Shown here: piece by piece, positions 29,931-37,983 of the stretch | Layout: every line of letters begins with the position of its first letter | Numbering within the stretch: the first letter of the stretch is position 1 | Origin: Clostridiales bacterium | GTDB taxonomy: Bacteria; Bacillota; Clostridia; Christensenellales; QAND01 | Direction: 5' to 3' | Assembly (NCBI GenBank): GCA_015056185.1 | Contig: SVGV01000004.1 | Coordinates: forward strand, 1 to 39,006 | Length of the DNA stretch: 39,006 bases | Made by a program: the position numbers and the translations under genes | The notes under the pieces: model-generated | The model's database searches: none | What the model was told of the DNA's origin: nothing | Seen by the model: only the letters and a program-made list of their open reading frames with translations

Positions 29931-30356
29931 TTAGAACAGGTCGTCCTCGTCGTCGTTGTCGAACTTGCTCATTTCGGCGTTGACGTACTTGATCTCTTCT
30001 TTGGCCAGAGCGATGGTCTCGTTGATGTAATCTTCGCTGATCTCATCTTCGAAGCACAGAGCGATCTGCAGAGCCAGGGGCAGGTTGGTACCGGTGATCA
30101 GGTGGAACTTGTGGGTGGGCACATAGTTCATGAACATCTGGTTTACGCTGCCTGCCATGAGGTCGGTCATAACGATGAGCTCATCGTCTTCAGCCAGGTT
30201 GTTGAAGTACTCTTCGATCACGGGTTTGGGGTTGGGAACTTCGGTGAAGCAGTTGATAACGGTGATGTTATCGGTGTTGCCGGCCAGGATGCCCAAAGAA
30301 TCTTTTACACCTGCTGCCATGCTGGCGTGGGTTGCGATCAAGATTTTTCTTGCCAT
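29931..30356 (-). CDS. Orphan PTS EIIA component, mannose (Man/ManX-like) family
   Basis: 141 residues from ATG 30356, with AGGAGG 9 nt upstream; a longer reading has no ribosome site. KILIATHASMAAGVKDSL places H10 where the phosphorylated histidine of EIIA-Man sits, and DELIVMTDLMAGSVNQMF matches the conserved D-L-x-G-G/S-x-N segment. The C-terminus is a very acidic tail (FDNDDEDDLF). No EIIB, EIIC or EIID gene is in the window, so it either works with distant subunits or is regulatory. A divergent RpiR-type regulator gene shares the intergenic region. Cytoplasmic phosphocarrier from HPr is the expected role. Confidence 0.88.
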   Translation of the reverse strand: MARKILIATHASMAAGVKDSLGILAGNTDNITVINCFTEVPNPKPVIEEYFNNLAEDDELIVMTDLMAGSVNQMFMNYVPTHKFHLITGTNLPLALQIALCFEDEISEDYINETIALAKEEIKYVNAEMSKFDNDDEDDLF

Positions 30357-30420
30357 TGTATGTTTCCTCCTAATATAGTTGCTGGCGGATGCTTGCCAGC
30401 TCGTGACAAACTTACAGCTT

Positions 30421-30450
30421 AGTATAACAGGCATTGGCCACTTGGGGCAA
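30421..30450 (-). promoter_or_regulatory. Promoter of the orphan EIIA gene
   Basis: Minus strand TTGCCC (30450-30445), 18-nt spacer, TATACT (30426-30421). Leader about 60 nt to ATG 30356. Confidence 0.7.
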
Positions 30451-30578
30451 GGGGCAACATGCGAAAACCTTTTATGAAAAGGCGGTTTCTGTAAAGAATC
30501 CCCCCCTCTGCCCACAACCCACACCCATATTTGCTAAATATATGTGGTTTTATCACCCTTGATTGTCGCTTTCGTCCG

Positions 30579-30607
30579 TTGATATCTGGAAAATGAAGTG
30601 CTATAAT
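30579..30607 (+). promoter_or_regulatory. Promoter of the RpiR-type regulator
   Basis: TTGATA (30579-30584), exactly 17 nt, perfect TATAAT (30602-30607). Among the best promoters in the window. It faces away from the EIIA promoter. Confidence 0.85.
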
Positions 30608-30653
30608 CAGCGTAATAAAGTTTTTGCTTCCTATTTTTGAAAGGATGATCGTT

Positions 30654-31508
30654 TTGTTTGAGCTGATCAACCGATTGCTGCACCAGGCCGACCTGAGCGT
30701 GGCAAAAACCATGGATAAATCCATGTCCCACGGGCTCTTGCGGTATTACCGCAACATCCCCAATATGCGGCTGGAGGAGATCGCACGGGAGTGCTTTGTT
30801 TCCCCCGCCACCTTAAGCCGCTTTTGCTCCAAAGTGGATCACGTCAACTATTCCAAATTAAGCCGGGCCGCCCGGGAGGATGTGGAATACTTTGACGAGA
30901 TCACCCAGGGCTTTGCGGATTCCATCAAGGATAAGCCCGGCATCACCGCAGACGGCGTTGCCATGGCCACCTTGGAAAACCTCACAAACGCCTTAAGCTC
31001 TTTAAGGGATACGGTGGATTACGACCAGGTGGTCACCGTGGCAAGGCGCATCTACAACAGCGATTTAAGCATGATCCTCATGCATAAGGCCCACCGGGCG
31101 GTGGTAACGGATTTTCAGCTGAACATGACTTTATTGGGCAAGCCCGTGTTCTGCACCAGCACCGATAACCCGGATATCTCCAGTGTACATAAAAACCGCA
31201 ACTATGTGCTGCTCATCCCCACTTATATCGATCACTTCATCGGCGATGCCATGACGGATGGGATCAAATCCCTCATCGATTCGCTGAACGAAAGCTGCTC
31301 GCTCAGGGTCGTGTACTTCAGCATGCACCCCGAAAAGCTGGATTTAAAAGAAAACGAGTGCTGCTTCCCGCTGCCTCACCCCACGGAGCCCCTGCCCTTC
31401 CCCGCGCTGGTGGGCAAGCAGCTTTTGCAGAGCGTGCTTGATATGGTCTACTATTCTTACTACTTCATCCACTCGGTGGAAGAGGCGGGCAAAAACAGCG
31501 AAGAATAA
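30654..31508 (+). CDS. MurR/RpiR-family transcriptional regulator
   Basis: About 284 residues. A helix-turn-helix lies near residues 40-60 of the protein (LEEIARECFVSPATLSRFCSKV), the RpiR/HTH_6 form. The C-terminal part resembles the SIS sugar-phosphate-binding domain with several segments kept (VVTVARRIYNSDLSMIL, NYVLLIPTYIDHF), but the serine-rich SIS signature is weak. I placed the start at TTG 30654 because AAAGGATGATC lies just upstream; ATG 30645 is inside that site. RpiR proteins sense phosphosugars. Adjacent EIIA and liv genes are the possible targets (inference). Confidence 0.85.
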   Translation: MFELINRLLHQADLSVAKTMDKSMSHGLLRYYRNIPNMRLEEIARECFVSPATLSRFCSKVDHVNYSKLSRAAREDVEYFDEITQGFADSIKDKPGITADGVAMATLENLTNALSSLRDTVDYDQVVTVARRIYNSDLSMILMHKAHRAVVTDFQLNMTLLGKPVFCTSTDNPDISSVHKNRNYVLLIPTYIDHFIGDAMTDGIKSLIDSLNESCSLRVVYFSMHPEKLDLKENECCFPLPHPTEPLPFPALVGKQLLQSVLDMVYYSYYFIHSVEEAGKNSEE

Positions 31509-31541
31509 GGCCATCTGCCCCGTGAATTGACCCATTTTATA

Positions 31542-31570
31542 TTGCATTGATTACGGTAAAGTGCTAAAAT
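31542..31570 (+). promoter_or_regulatory. Promoter of the liv operon
   Basis: TTGCAT (31542-31547), 17 nt, TAAAAT (31565-31570). Predicted start about 31577, with a leader of about 170 nt. Confidence 0.65.
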
Positions 31571-31627
31571 ATCTGCAATACTTTTTTTGCCTATGGGCAT
31601 GGGTATCACGGTAAGTTGGTGTGGAAT

Positions 31628-31710
31628 GGCGGCATAGCCGCCCATAATCAGATCAAAGAGGAACAACGGCGTTCTTTCCCACACAAAGGCTGCCCTTGTT
31701 CCTTTTTAGT
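31628..31710 (+). promoter_or_regulatory. Attenuator-like leader of the liv operon
   Basis: A GGCGGC-ATA-GCCGCC hairpin (31628-31642) is followed by AGGAACAA (31659-31666) pairing with TTGTTCCT (31696-31703), then TTTT. The second helix plus U-tract resembles an intrinsic terminator 40 nt before livK. No T-box (GGGUGGNACC) and no leucine-codon leader peptide was seen. A 29-nt loop makes the terminator weaker than the others in the window. Confidence 0.45.
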
Positions 31711-31747
31711 ATGATGCGCAAATGCGCACAAAATGGAGGGAAACAAC

Positions 31748-32911
31748 ATGAAAAAGACCCTGGCATTGCTGATGGCCATCGCTATGTTGGCTATGCTGCT
31801 GGTTGGCTGCGGCGGCGGCGAAAGTGGCGCTCCTGCCGAAAGCGACAGCATCTTCATCGGCTGCTTGGCCCCCCTGACCGGCGACGTTTCCGTATACGGC
31901 GTTACCACCAAGCAGGGTGCAGAGCTTGCTTTTGAAGAGATCAACGCTGCAGGCGGCGTAAACGGCAAACAGCTGACCTATGAATTCGTGGATGAAAAAG
32001 GCGATTCCATGGAAGCTGTTAACGCTTACAACATGCTGATGGACAAAAAAATGGTTGCCCTGTTCGGCGACGTAACCAGCAAACCCACCATCGCTGTGGC
32101 TGAGCTGAGTGCGGAAGACAACATGCCCATGATCACCGCAACCGCAACCCACCCCGATGTAACCAAAAAGGGCAGCAACGTGGTTCGCGCCTGCTTCCTG
32201 GACCCCTATCAGGGCCAGATCATGGCTCAGTTTGCCGCTGACAACCTCGGCGTAAAAACCGCTGCCATCATCTACAACACTTCTGACGACTATTCTTCCG
32301 GCCTGAAGGATTCCTTCACCCAGTATGCAAACGAGTTCGGCCTTACCATCGTTGCTACCGAAGGCTACGGCGCAGACGACAAAGACTTCAAGACCCAGCT
32401 GACCAAGATCCAGGCTCAGAAGCCCGACGTCCTCTTCGTGCCCGATTACTATGAAAAGGCTTCCCTCATTGCTACCCAGGCCCGCGAGATCGGCTATGAC
32501 AACCCCCTCTTAGGCGTTGACGGCTGGGACGGCGTACTGGCCGTTCTGGACGAGGCCAACTACGGCGTGGTAGAAGGCTGCTACTTCAGCAACCACTACA
32601 GCGTGGATGACACCACCCCCGTTGTTGCCAACTTCATCAAGAACTACACCGATAAATACGGCGAAGCTCCCACCGCTTTCTCCGCTTTGGGTTATGACGC
32701 TATCTACATGCTGAAAGCCGCTCTGGAGAACGCAAAATCCCTGAGCAAGGAAGACATCATCGCTGCTCTGAAGGTTGTTGAGATCGACGGCGTTACCGGC
32801 CACATCAGCCTGGACGAAGAAGGCAACCCCATCAAGGTTGTTTCCATCGTAGAGATCAAAGACGGCAAGTACACCTTGAAGACCAAGATCAACCCCGTTG
32901 GCGAAGAATAA
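31748..32911 (+). CDS. livK: Branched-chain amino acid ABC transporter substrate-binding lipoprotein
   Basis: 387 residues from ATG 31748, with GGAGGG 6 nt upstream. The signal peptide KKTLALLMAIAMLAMLLVGC ends in the lipobox LVGC (C21). The mature part is a type I periplasmic-binding fold: FIGCLAPLTGDVSVYG, GAELAFEEINAAGG (substrate-proximal), VALFGDVTSKPT, and a late FSALGYDAIYML. It captures Leu/Ile/Val or a related compound outside the membrane and hands it to LivHM. Codon use is strongly biased to C/G-ending codons, in keeping with high expression. Several strong hairpins follow in the 225-nt gap before livH. Confidence 0.95.
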   Translation: MKKTLALLMAIAMLAMLLVGCGGGESGAPAESDSIFIGCLAPLTGDVSVYGVTTKQGAELAFEEINAAGGVNGKQLTYEFVDEKGDSMEAVNAYNMLMDKKMVALFGDVTSKPTIAVAELSAEDNMPMITATATHPDVTKKGSNVVRACFLDPYQGQIMAQFAADNLGVKTAAIIYNTSDDYSSGLKDSFTQYANEFGLTIVATEGYGADDKDFKTQLTKIQAQKPDVLFVPDYYEKASLIATQAREIGYDNPLLGVDGWDGVLAVLDEANYGVVEGCYFSNHYSVDDTTPVVANFIKNYTDKYGEAPTAFSALGYDAIYMLKAALENAKSLSKEDIIAALKVVEIDGVTGHISLDEEGNPIKVVSIVEIKDGKYTLKTKINPVGEE

Positions 32912-32929
32912 TCTTACCATCATCTGCTT

Positions 32930-33115
32930 TCGGCCATAAAGGCTGAAAGCCGGGGGGCAGCCCCCCACAATATCACCATGACAACGTCCAAAGCGGGGCT
33001 CATTTATGATGCCCTGCTTTGGTACTTGTATGGAGCGCGTAAAAACCCCGTAAAGATCCGCTTTCTTTTTGCTTATTTTAAGCCCCTAACTTAGTAAATC
33101 ATCCCCTCATGGGGT
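32930..33115 (+). promoter_or_regulatory. Hairpin-rich spacer between livK and livH
   Basis: Hairpins: CTTTCGGCC/GGCTGAAAG (about 32929-32949), GGGGGGC-A-GCCCCCC, CCAAAGCGGGGC with GCCCTGCTTTGG (32988-32999 with 33011-33022) and CCCC/GGGG just before livH. None has a clear T-run, so they fit mRNA 3'-end protection of livK or partial termination better than full termination. Confidence 0.5.
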
Positions 33116-33136
33116 TATCAATTGGAGTCGGTAAAT

Positions 33137-34027
33137 ATGTTGGACCTGATAAAACAGCTGATCAACGGCCTGCAGGCGGGCAGTATCTTTGCCCTGGTGG
33201 CCCTTGGCTACACCATGGTGTACGGCATCGTAAAGCTCATCAACTTTGCCCATGGCGACATCATCATGGTGGGTGCCTATTTTTCTTTGATGGCCATCCC
33301 CATGCTCAGTTCCGTAGGCCTGCCCCTTTGGCTTTGCGCCATTGTGGCTGCTGCCCTGTGCGCCATTTTAGGCGTGGTCACCGAGCGGGTGGCTTATAAG
33401 CCCTTGCGCAATTCCCCCCGCATTTCTGCCTTGATCACCGCCATCGGCGTCAGCCTTTTATTGCAGAACGCCTTTATGCTGCTGTTTTCCGCAACGCCCA
33501 AACCCTATCCTTCCATCTTCGGCAAGGATAGCATCACCCTGGGCGATGGCTTTACCGTAAGCTACATCACCATTTTGACCATCGTGGTCACCGTGGTGCT
33601 GATGGTCCTTTTGCAGATGTTCATCAAGCGCACCCGTGTGGGCAAGAGCATGCGTGCCGTCAGCGAGGATGCCGGTGCCGCCCAGCTGATGGGCATCAAC
33701 GTCAACAACACCATCTCCATCACCTTTGCCATCGGCTCTGCCCTTGCAGCGGTGGCGGCGGTGCTTTACAGCGCAGCTTACCCCCTGATCGACCCCTATA
33801 TGGGCTCGTTCTTGGGGATTAAGGCCTTCGTAGCCGCCGTACTGGGCGGCATTGGCTCCATCCCCGGTGCTATGATCGGCGGTTTCACCATCGGCATCGT
33901 GGAAAGTTTGACCAAGGCCTACATCAGCTCCCAGATCTCCGACGCTGTTGTGTTCTTACTGCTCATCCTGGTGCTGCTCATCAAGCCCACCGGCATTATG
34001 GGCAAGAACATCGGCGAGAAAGTGTGA
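33137..34027 (+). CDS. livH: Branched-chain amino acid ABC transporter permease LivH
   Basis: 296 residues from ATG 33137 with GGAG 9 nt upstream. About 8 hydrophobic segments are visible. GSIFALVALGYTMVYGIVKLINFAHGD and, later, AVSEDAGAAQLMGINVN (the cytoplasmic EAA-type loop that docks with the ATPases) are typical of LivH. KAFVAAVLGGIGSIPGAMIGG marks the C-terminal repeat. It forms the membrane channel with LivM. The stop codon is 11 nt before livM. Confidence 0.95.
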   Translation: MLDLIKQLINGLQAGSIFALVALGYTMVYGIVKLINFAHGDIIMVGAYFSLMAIPMLSSVGLPLWLCAIVAAALCAILGVVTERVAYKPLRNSPRISALITAIGVSLLLQNAFMLLFSATPKPYPSIFGKDSITLGDGFTVSYITILTIVVTVVLMVLLQMFIKRTRVGKSMRAVSEDAGAAQLMGINVNNTISITFAIGSALAAVAAVLYSAAYPLIDPYMGSFLGIKAFVAAVLGGIGSIPGAMIGGFTIGIVESLTKAYISSQISDAVVFLLLILVLLIKPTGIMGKNIGEKV

Positions 34028-34038
34028 GGTGATTTGCC

Positions 34039-35013
34039 ATGGATAAGCGTAACCTTAGCTCTTACCTCATCAACACCGCGGCTGCGGTGGTCATCTATTT
34101 ACTGATCTCCGCTTTGATCAGCGGCGGCATCATCACAAGGCAGTACCAGGGCGTGCTGGTATTTGCCTGCGTCAACTGCATCCTGGCAGTTAGCTTAAAC
34201 CTGACCACAGGCTTTTTAGGCGAACTGGCATTGGGCCATGCGGGCTTTATGTCCATTGGCGCGTACACCGGCGCACTCATCACCAAAGCCGGTGTGGTGG
34301 AAGGCGTACCCGGTCTGCTCCTTGGCATGCTGGCCGGCGGCCTTGTGGCCGTTGTGTTTGCTATGCTCATCGGCATCCCCGTTCTGCGCTTAAAGGGCGA
34401 TTACCTTGCCATCGTCACGCTGGGCTTTGGTGAGATCATCCGCGTGCTTATCGAGGCGGTGCCCTTTACGGGCGGCGCAAAGGGCCTGACGGGCATCCCC
34501 CGCCTGACGGACTTTACCATGGCCTATTGGGTGATGGTCGTCGTCATCGTGGTGCTGTTTGCCTTCATCCGTTCCCGCCATGGCCGTGCAGCCATCGCCA
34601 TCAGCCAGGATGACATCGCATCCGAAGCCAGCGGCATCAACAACACCTACTATAAGATCTTGGTCTTCGGCATTGCTGCCTTCTTTGCCGGTGTGGCAGG
34701 CTGCTTGTACGGCAACTACATGGGCATCTTGGGGGCATCCTCCTTTAACTTTGCAAAGAGCATCGATATCTTAGTCATCGTGGTATTGGGCGGCATGGGC
34801 AGCTTTACCGGCTCCATCGTGGCGGCCTTCGGCCTGACCATTTTGCCCGAGGTGCTCCGCGGCTTTGCGGAATACCGCATGCTCATCTACTCCGTTGCGC
34901 TGATTATGATGATGCTGTTCAGGCCCAGCGGACTCATGGGCGGGTATGAATTCTCCCTAAGCCGCGTCATCCGCAAGTTCATCCCCGGTAAACGGAAGGA
35001 GGAAGCAAAATGA
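34039..35013 (+). CDS. livM: Branched-chain amino acid ABC transporter permease LivM
   Basis: 324 residues, about 10 hydrophobic segments. GFLGELALGHAGFMSIGAYTGAL and RLKGDYLAIVTLGFGEIIRV are the LivM hallmark blocks, and SQDDIASEASGINNTYYK is the ATPase-contact loop. The last codons overlap livG by 4 nt (ATGA), indicating coupled translation. AGGTGATTTGCC precedes the start. It is the second membrane subunit of the transporter. Confidence 0.95.
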   Translation: MDKRNLSSYLINTAAAVVIYLLISALISGGIITRQYQGVLVFACVNCILAVSLNLTTGFLGELALGHAGFMSIGAYTGALITKAGVVEGVPGLLLGMLAGGLVAVVFAMLIGIPVLRLKGDYLAIVTLGFGEIIRVLIEAVPFTGGAKGLTGIPRLTDFTMAYWVMVVVIVVLFAFIRSRHGRAAIAISQDDIASEASGINNTYYKILVFGIAAFFAGVAGCLYGNYMGILGASSFNFAKSIDILVIVVLGGMGSFTGSIVAAFGLTILPEVLRGFAEYRMLIYSVALIMMMLFRPSGLMGGYEFSLSRVIRKFIPGKRKEEAK

Positions 35014-35798
35014 GCGCACCCCTGTTAAGCATCCGTGACCTCACCATCCAGTTTGGCGGTTTGACCGCTGTGGACGGCTTCCACCTGGATCTTTATGAAA
35101 ACCAGCTCCAGGGGCTCATCGGCCCCAACGGCGCAGGCAAGACCACCGTGTTTAACCTGCTGACCGGCGTGTACAAGCCCACCCGGGGCAGCATTGAGCT
35201 TGACGGCAAGAGCATCGTTGGGCTCAAGCACCATAAGATCGTAAAACTGGGCATCGCCCGCACCTTCCAGAACATCCGCCTGTTTAAAGCCATGACGGTG
35301 CTGGATAACGTGCGCACCGCCTACGACCACAACTTAAAGTATTCCGCCTTAAGCGGCGTGCTCCGCCTGCCCAGCTACTGGAAGCAGGAAAAGGAATCCA
35401 CCGAAGAGGCCTTAAAGCTTTTAAAGGTGTTCGGCCTGGAGGAACAGGCCAATACCCGTGCGGATAACCTGCCCTACGGCCAGCAGCGCAAATTAGAGAT
35501 CGCCCGGGCGCTGGCATCCAAGCCCAAAGTGCTGCTGCTGGATGAACCCGCCGCCGGTATGAACCCCACCGAGACCCAGGAATTGATGGAGACCATCCGC
35601 TCTATCCGGGAGCAATTCCATGTATCCATCCTGCTCATCGACCACGATATGAGCCTGATCATGGGCATCTGCGAGACCATCAGCGTGCTGGACCACGGCG
35701 TGCTCATCGCCCACGGCACCCCCGGTGAGATCGCACACAACCAGGATGTTATCACCGCTTACCTGGGTGACGACGTCAACGAAAGCGAGGAGGCGTAA
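35010..35798 (+). CDS. livG: Branched-chain amino acid ABC transporter ATPase LivG
   Basis: 262 residues. Walker A GPNGAGKTT at 38-46, family-typical IARTFQNIRLFKAMTVLDNV, ABC signature in the divergent form LPYGQQRKLEIARAL, Walker B VLLLDEPAAGMNP and the switch histidine in LLIDHDM. The C-terminal extension (GTPGEIAHNQDVITAYLGDD) is the LivG tail. It provides energy for uptake on the cytoplasmic face, as a dimer with LivF. AGGAGG lies upstream; the start overlaps livM. Confidence 0.95.
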   Translation: MSAPLLSIRDLTIQFGGLTAVDGFHLDLYENQLQGLIGPNGAGKTTVFNLLTGVYKPTRGSIELDGKSIVGLKHHKIVKLGIARTFQNIRLFKAMTVLDNVRTAYDHNLKYSALSGVLRLPSYWKQEKESTEEALKLLKVFGLEEQANTRADNLPYGQQRKLEIARALASKPKVLLLDEPAAGMNPTETQELMETIRSIREQFHVSILLIDHDMSLIMGICETISVLDHGVLIAHGTPGEIAHNQDVITAYLGDDVNESEEA

Positions 35799-35800
35799 CT

Positions 35801-36514
35801 ATGAGTGCAATGCTGAGCATCCGTGACCTGCACGTAAAATACGGCGCCATCCACGCCATCCAGGGGGTCAGCCTCCACGTAAACGAGGGGGAAGTTGTAT
35901 CTTTGATCGGTGCCAATGGCGCCGGCAAGACCACCATCCTCCATACCATCAGCGGCCTTGTAAAAGCAGCCGGGGGCAGCATCGAATTAGAGGGGAAGGA
36001 CCTTTTAAAGACCAACCCCAGCCAGATGATCCGCATGGGCCTTGCCCACGTGCCGGAAGGGCGGCGCATCTTTTCCAGCATGACGGTGGATGAAAACCTG
36101 GATATGGGCGCCTTTGCCCGTAAGGATAAAGAAGGCATCAAGGCGGAAAAGGAAGAGGTTTACCGCCGCTTCCCCCGTCTGCTTGAGCGCAAAGACCAGA
36201 TCGCAGGGACCCTTTCCGGCGGTGAACAGCAGATGCTGGCCATCGGCCGGGCGCTCATGGGCAACCCCCGCATCCTGTTGATGGACGAGCCCAGCATGGG
36301 CCTTGCACCCATATTGGTAAAAGAGATCTTCTCCATCATCCGTGAGTTAAAAGAGAGCGGCCTTACGGTGCTTTTGATCGAGCAGAACGCAAGGATGGCC
36401 CTTTCCATCGCGGACCGTGCCTATGTACTGGAGACAGGGCGCATCGCAGTGGAAGGCACCGCTGCAGAGCTGATGGCCAATGACGATGTGAAAAAGGCCT
36501 ATTTAGGCGCATAA
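35801..36514 (+). CDS. livF: Branched-chain amino acid ABC transporter ATPase LivF
   Basis: 237 residues, normal LivF length. Walker A GANGAGKTT at 37-45, AHVPEGRRIFSSMTVDENL (LivF-specific), signature LSGGEQQMLAIGRAL, Walker B ILLMDEPSMGL, and LLIEQNARMALSIADRAYVLE. Starts 2 nt after livG, with GAGGAGG upstream. It is the last gene of the operon, and a terminator follows at 36535. Confidence 0.95.
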   Translation: MSAMLSIRDLHVKYGAIHAIQGVSLHVNEGEVVSLIGANGAGKTTILHTISGLVKAAGGSIELEGKDLLKTNPSQMIRMGLAHVPEGRRIFSSMTVDENLDMGAFARKDKEGIKAEKEEVYRRFPRLLERKDQIAGTLSGGEQQMLAIGRALMGNPRILLMDEPSMGLAPILVKEIFSIIRELKESGLTVLLIEQNARMALSIADRAYVLETGRIAVEGTAAELMANDDVKKAYLGA

Positions 36515-36534
36515 CCCAAGCCGGTAAGAAGATG

Positions 36535-36566
36535 GAGCGAGGTGCATCTGCCCTCGCTCTTTTTAT
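36535..36566 (+). terminator. Rho-independent terminator of the liv operon
   Basis: GAGCGAGG (36535-36542) pairs with CCTCGCTC (36552-36559), then TTTTTAT. Confidence 0.9.
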
Positions 36567-36584
36567 AGGTATTTATTTTGCACT

Positions 36585-37112
36585 CCCCGCGAGGGCACGA
36601 AGTGCACCGAGCAAACAGAAAAGTTTTGAAAGGGGCCTGGGGAAAACTTTTATTAAAAAGTGCCCCCCGCTACAAAAGCGCACCAAACTGCTCACTGTGT
36701 ATTTCTATAACCAAGCATGTACCTTCCCATCCCCGCGAGGGGCACGGAGTGTACCGAGCAAACGGAAAAGTTTTGAAAGGGGTCTGGGGGAAAACTTTTA
36801 TTAAAAAGTGCCCCCCGCTACAAAAGCGCACCAAACTGCTCACTGTGTATTCCTCTAACCAAGCATGAATCTTCCCATCCCCGCGAGGGGCACGAAAGTG
36901 CACCGAGCAACTTAAAGTTTTTGAAGGATCCTAAGGAAACTTTTTTCAAAAAGTTTCCTTAGAAAAAGTGCGCCGAACTAACCCTGAACGCCTACTGTAA
37001 CCAAGCACGTACCTTCCCACCCCCGCGAGGGACACGAAGTGTACCGAGCAAACAGAAAAGTTTTGAAAGGGGTCTGGGGAAAACTTTTACAAAAGTTTTC
37101 CCCCATATAAAA
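36585..37112 (+). repeat. Four tandem copies of a ~146-bp repeat, ending at the EamA start codon
   Basis: Copies start with CCCCGCGAG at 36585, 36731, 36879 and 37021 (unit lengths 146, 148 and 142; the last is cut at about 92 bp). Each opens with CCCCGCGAGGGG and GCAC-GAA-GTGC-type hairpins, then ACCGAGCAA, AAAGTTTTGAAAGGGG-type sequence and an AAAACTTTT arm. Copies 1 and 2 share GTGCCCCCCGCTACAAAAG and a common tail. Copy 3 instead has a 15-bp perfect palindrome (CTAAGGAAACTTTTT and its complement), and copy 4 a 13-bp one (GGGGAAAACTTTT). The region 36567-37113 holds no other gene; short frames in it are translations of the repeat. Confidence 0.9.
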
Positions 37113-37113
37113 A

Positions 37114-37983
37114 ATGAAATCAAAATTCAAACACCTGTGGGCGGATGGCATGATGCTGCTCATCGCCCTCATATGGGGCAGTGCCTTTGTGGTGGTCAAA
37201 AGCACGCTGGAGAGCATCACTCCGCTGTATTTAATGGCCATTCGCTTTACCATCTCCGCTTTGGTGATGTGCATCTTCTTTTTGAAACGGATCCGCACAA
37301 GCCCCAAAGGCACCATCTTAAAGGGGCTGGGGCTGGGGAGCATCCTTGCCATTGCCTATGGGGTGCAGAGCATCGGCCTTGTGTACACCACCGCCGGCAA
37401 CAACGCCTTTTTGACGGCCATTTATGTGGTGCTTGTGCCCTTTTTCGGCTATCTGATCTTCCGCCGGCGGCCCACGGGGCGCAATCTGTTGGCTGCCGGG
37501 GTATGCCTTGCAGGCGTCGGGTTTTTATCCTTAGGGGAAGGCTTTACCATGAACATCGGCGATGCCCTTTCCCTCTTATGCGGCGTGTTCTGCGCGGTGC
37601 ACATCGTGCTGCTGGGGCACTACGCCAAGGAATGCGACGGCATGGTCATCACCGCTATGCAGTTTGTGGGCACGGCAGCCATCTTCTGGCTGTGGGCGCC
37701 CCTATGCGAAACCGCACCCCAGAGCATCAGCATGGATGTGGTGTGGAGCATCCTGTATATGTCCCTCATCTGCACGGTGCTGGCGTTGAGCATGCAGACC
37801 ATCGGGCAAAAATACGCTGACCCCAGCCGGGCATCGCTGCTATTAAGCTGTGAGGCCCTCTTTGGCACGGTGCTGGGCATTGTGCTGCTGGGCGAGCCCT
37901 TTACCCCCCGCATCGGCCTGGGCGCCGGGCTCATCTTTTGTGCGGTGCTCATTTCAGAACTGGGAGGGAAGAAGGCGGAATGA
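37114..37983 (+). CDS. EamA-type (DMT superfamily) transporter
   Basis: 289 residues, about ten hydrophobic segments in two EamA repeats. MLLIALIWGSAFVVVKSTL opens repeat 1 and LICTVLALSMQTIGQKY with ASLLLSCEALFGTVLGIVLLGEP is the hallmark of repeat 2. Members export or import small metabolites; substrate unknown. The start ATG 37114 directly follows the tandem repeat and has no Shine-Dalgarno sequence (upstream is CCCCCATATAAAAA). The N-terminus aligns with family members, so the gene looks complete but may be poorly translated. It overlaps the next gene by ATGA. Confidence 0.9.
   Translation: MKSKFKHLWADGMMLLIALIWGSAFVVVKSTLESITPLYLMAIRFTISALVMCIFFLKRIRTSPKGTILKGLGLGSILAIAYGVQSIGLVYTTAGNNAFLTAIYVVLVPFFGYLIFRRRPTGRNLLAAGVCLAGVGFLSLGEGFTMNIGDALSLLCGVFCAVHIVLLGHYAKECDGMVITAMQFVGTAAIFWLWAPLCETAPQSISMDVVWSILYMSLICTVLALSMQTIGQKYADPSRASLLLSCEALFGTVLGIVLLGEPFTPRIGLGAGLIFCAVLISELGGKKAE

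Noticed and set aside
31577-31747. T-box leader before livK
   Set aside because: No GGGUGGNACCGCG antiterminator sequence and no specifier-loop stem could be found.
36532-36903. Overlapping short open frames in the tandem repeats
   Set aside because: Nearly identical peptides arise from each repeat unit, on both strands, without ribosome sites; they are repeat translations.
36585-37112. Tandem repeats as a CRISPR array
   Set aside because: Units are about 146 bp with similarity across their whole length and only four copies; there are no short repeats with unique spacers and no cas genes.
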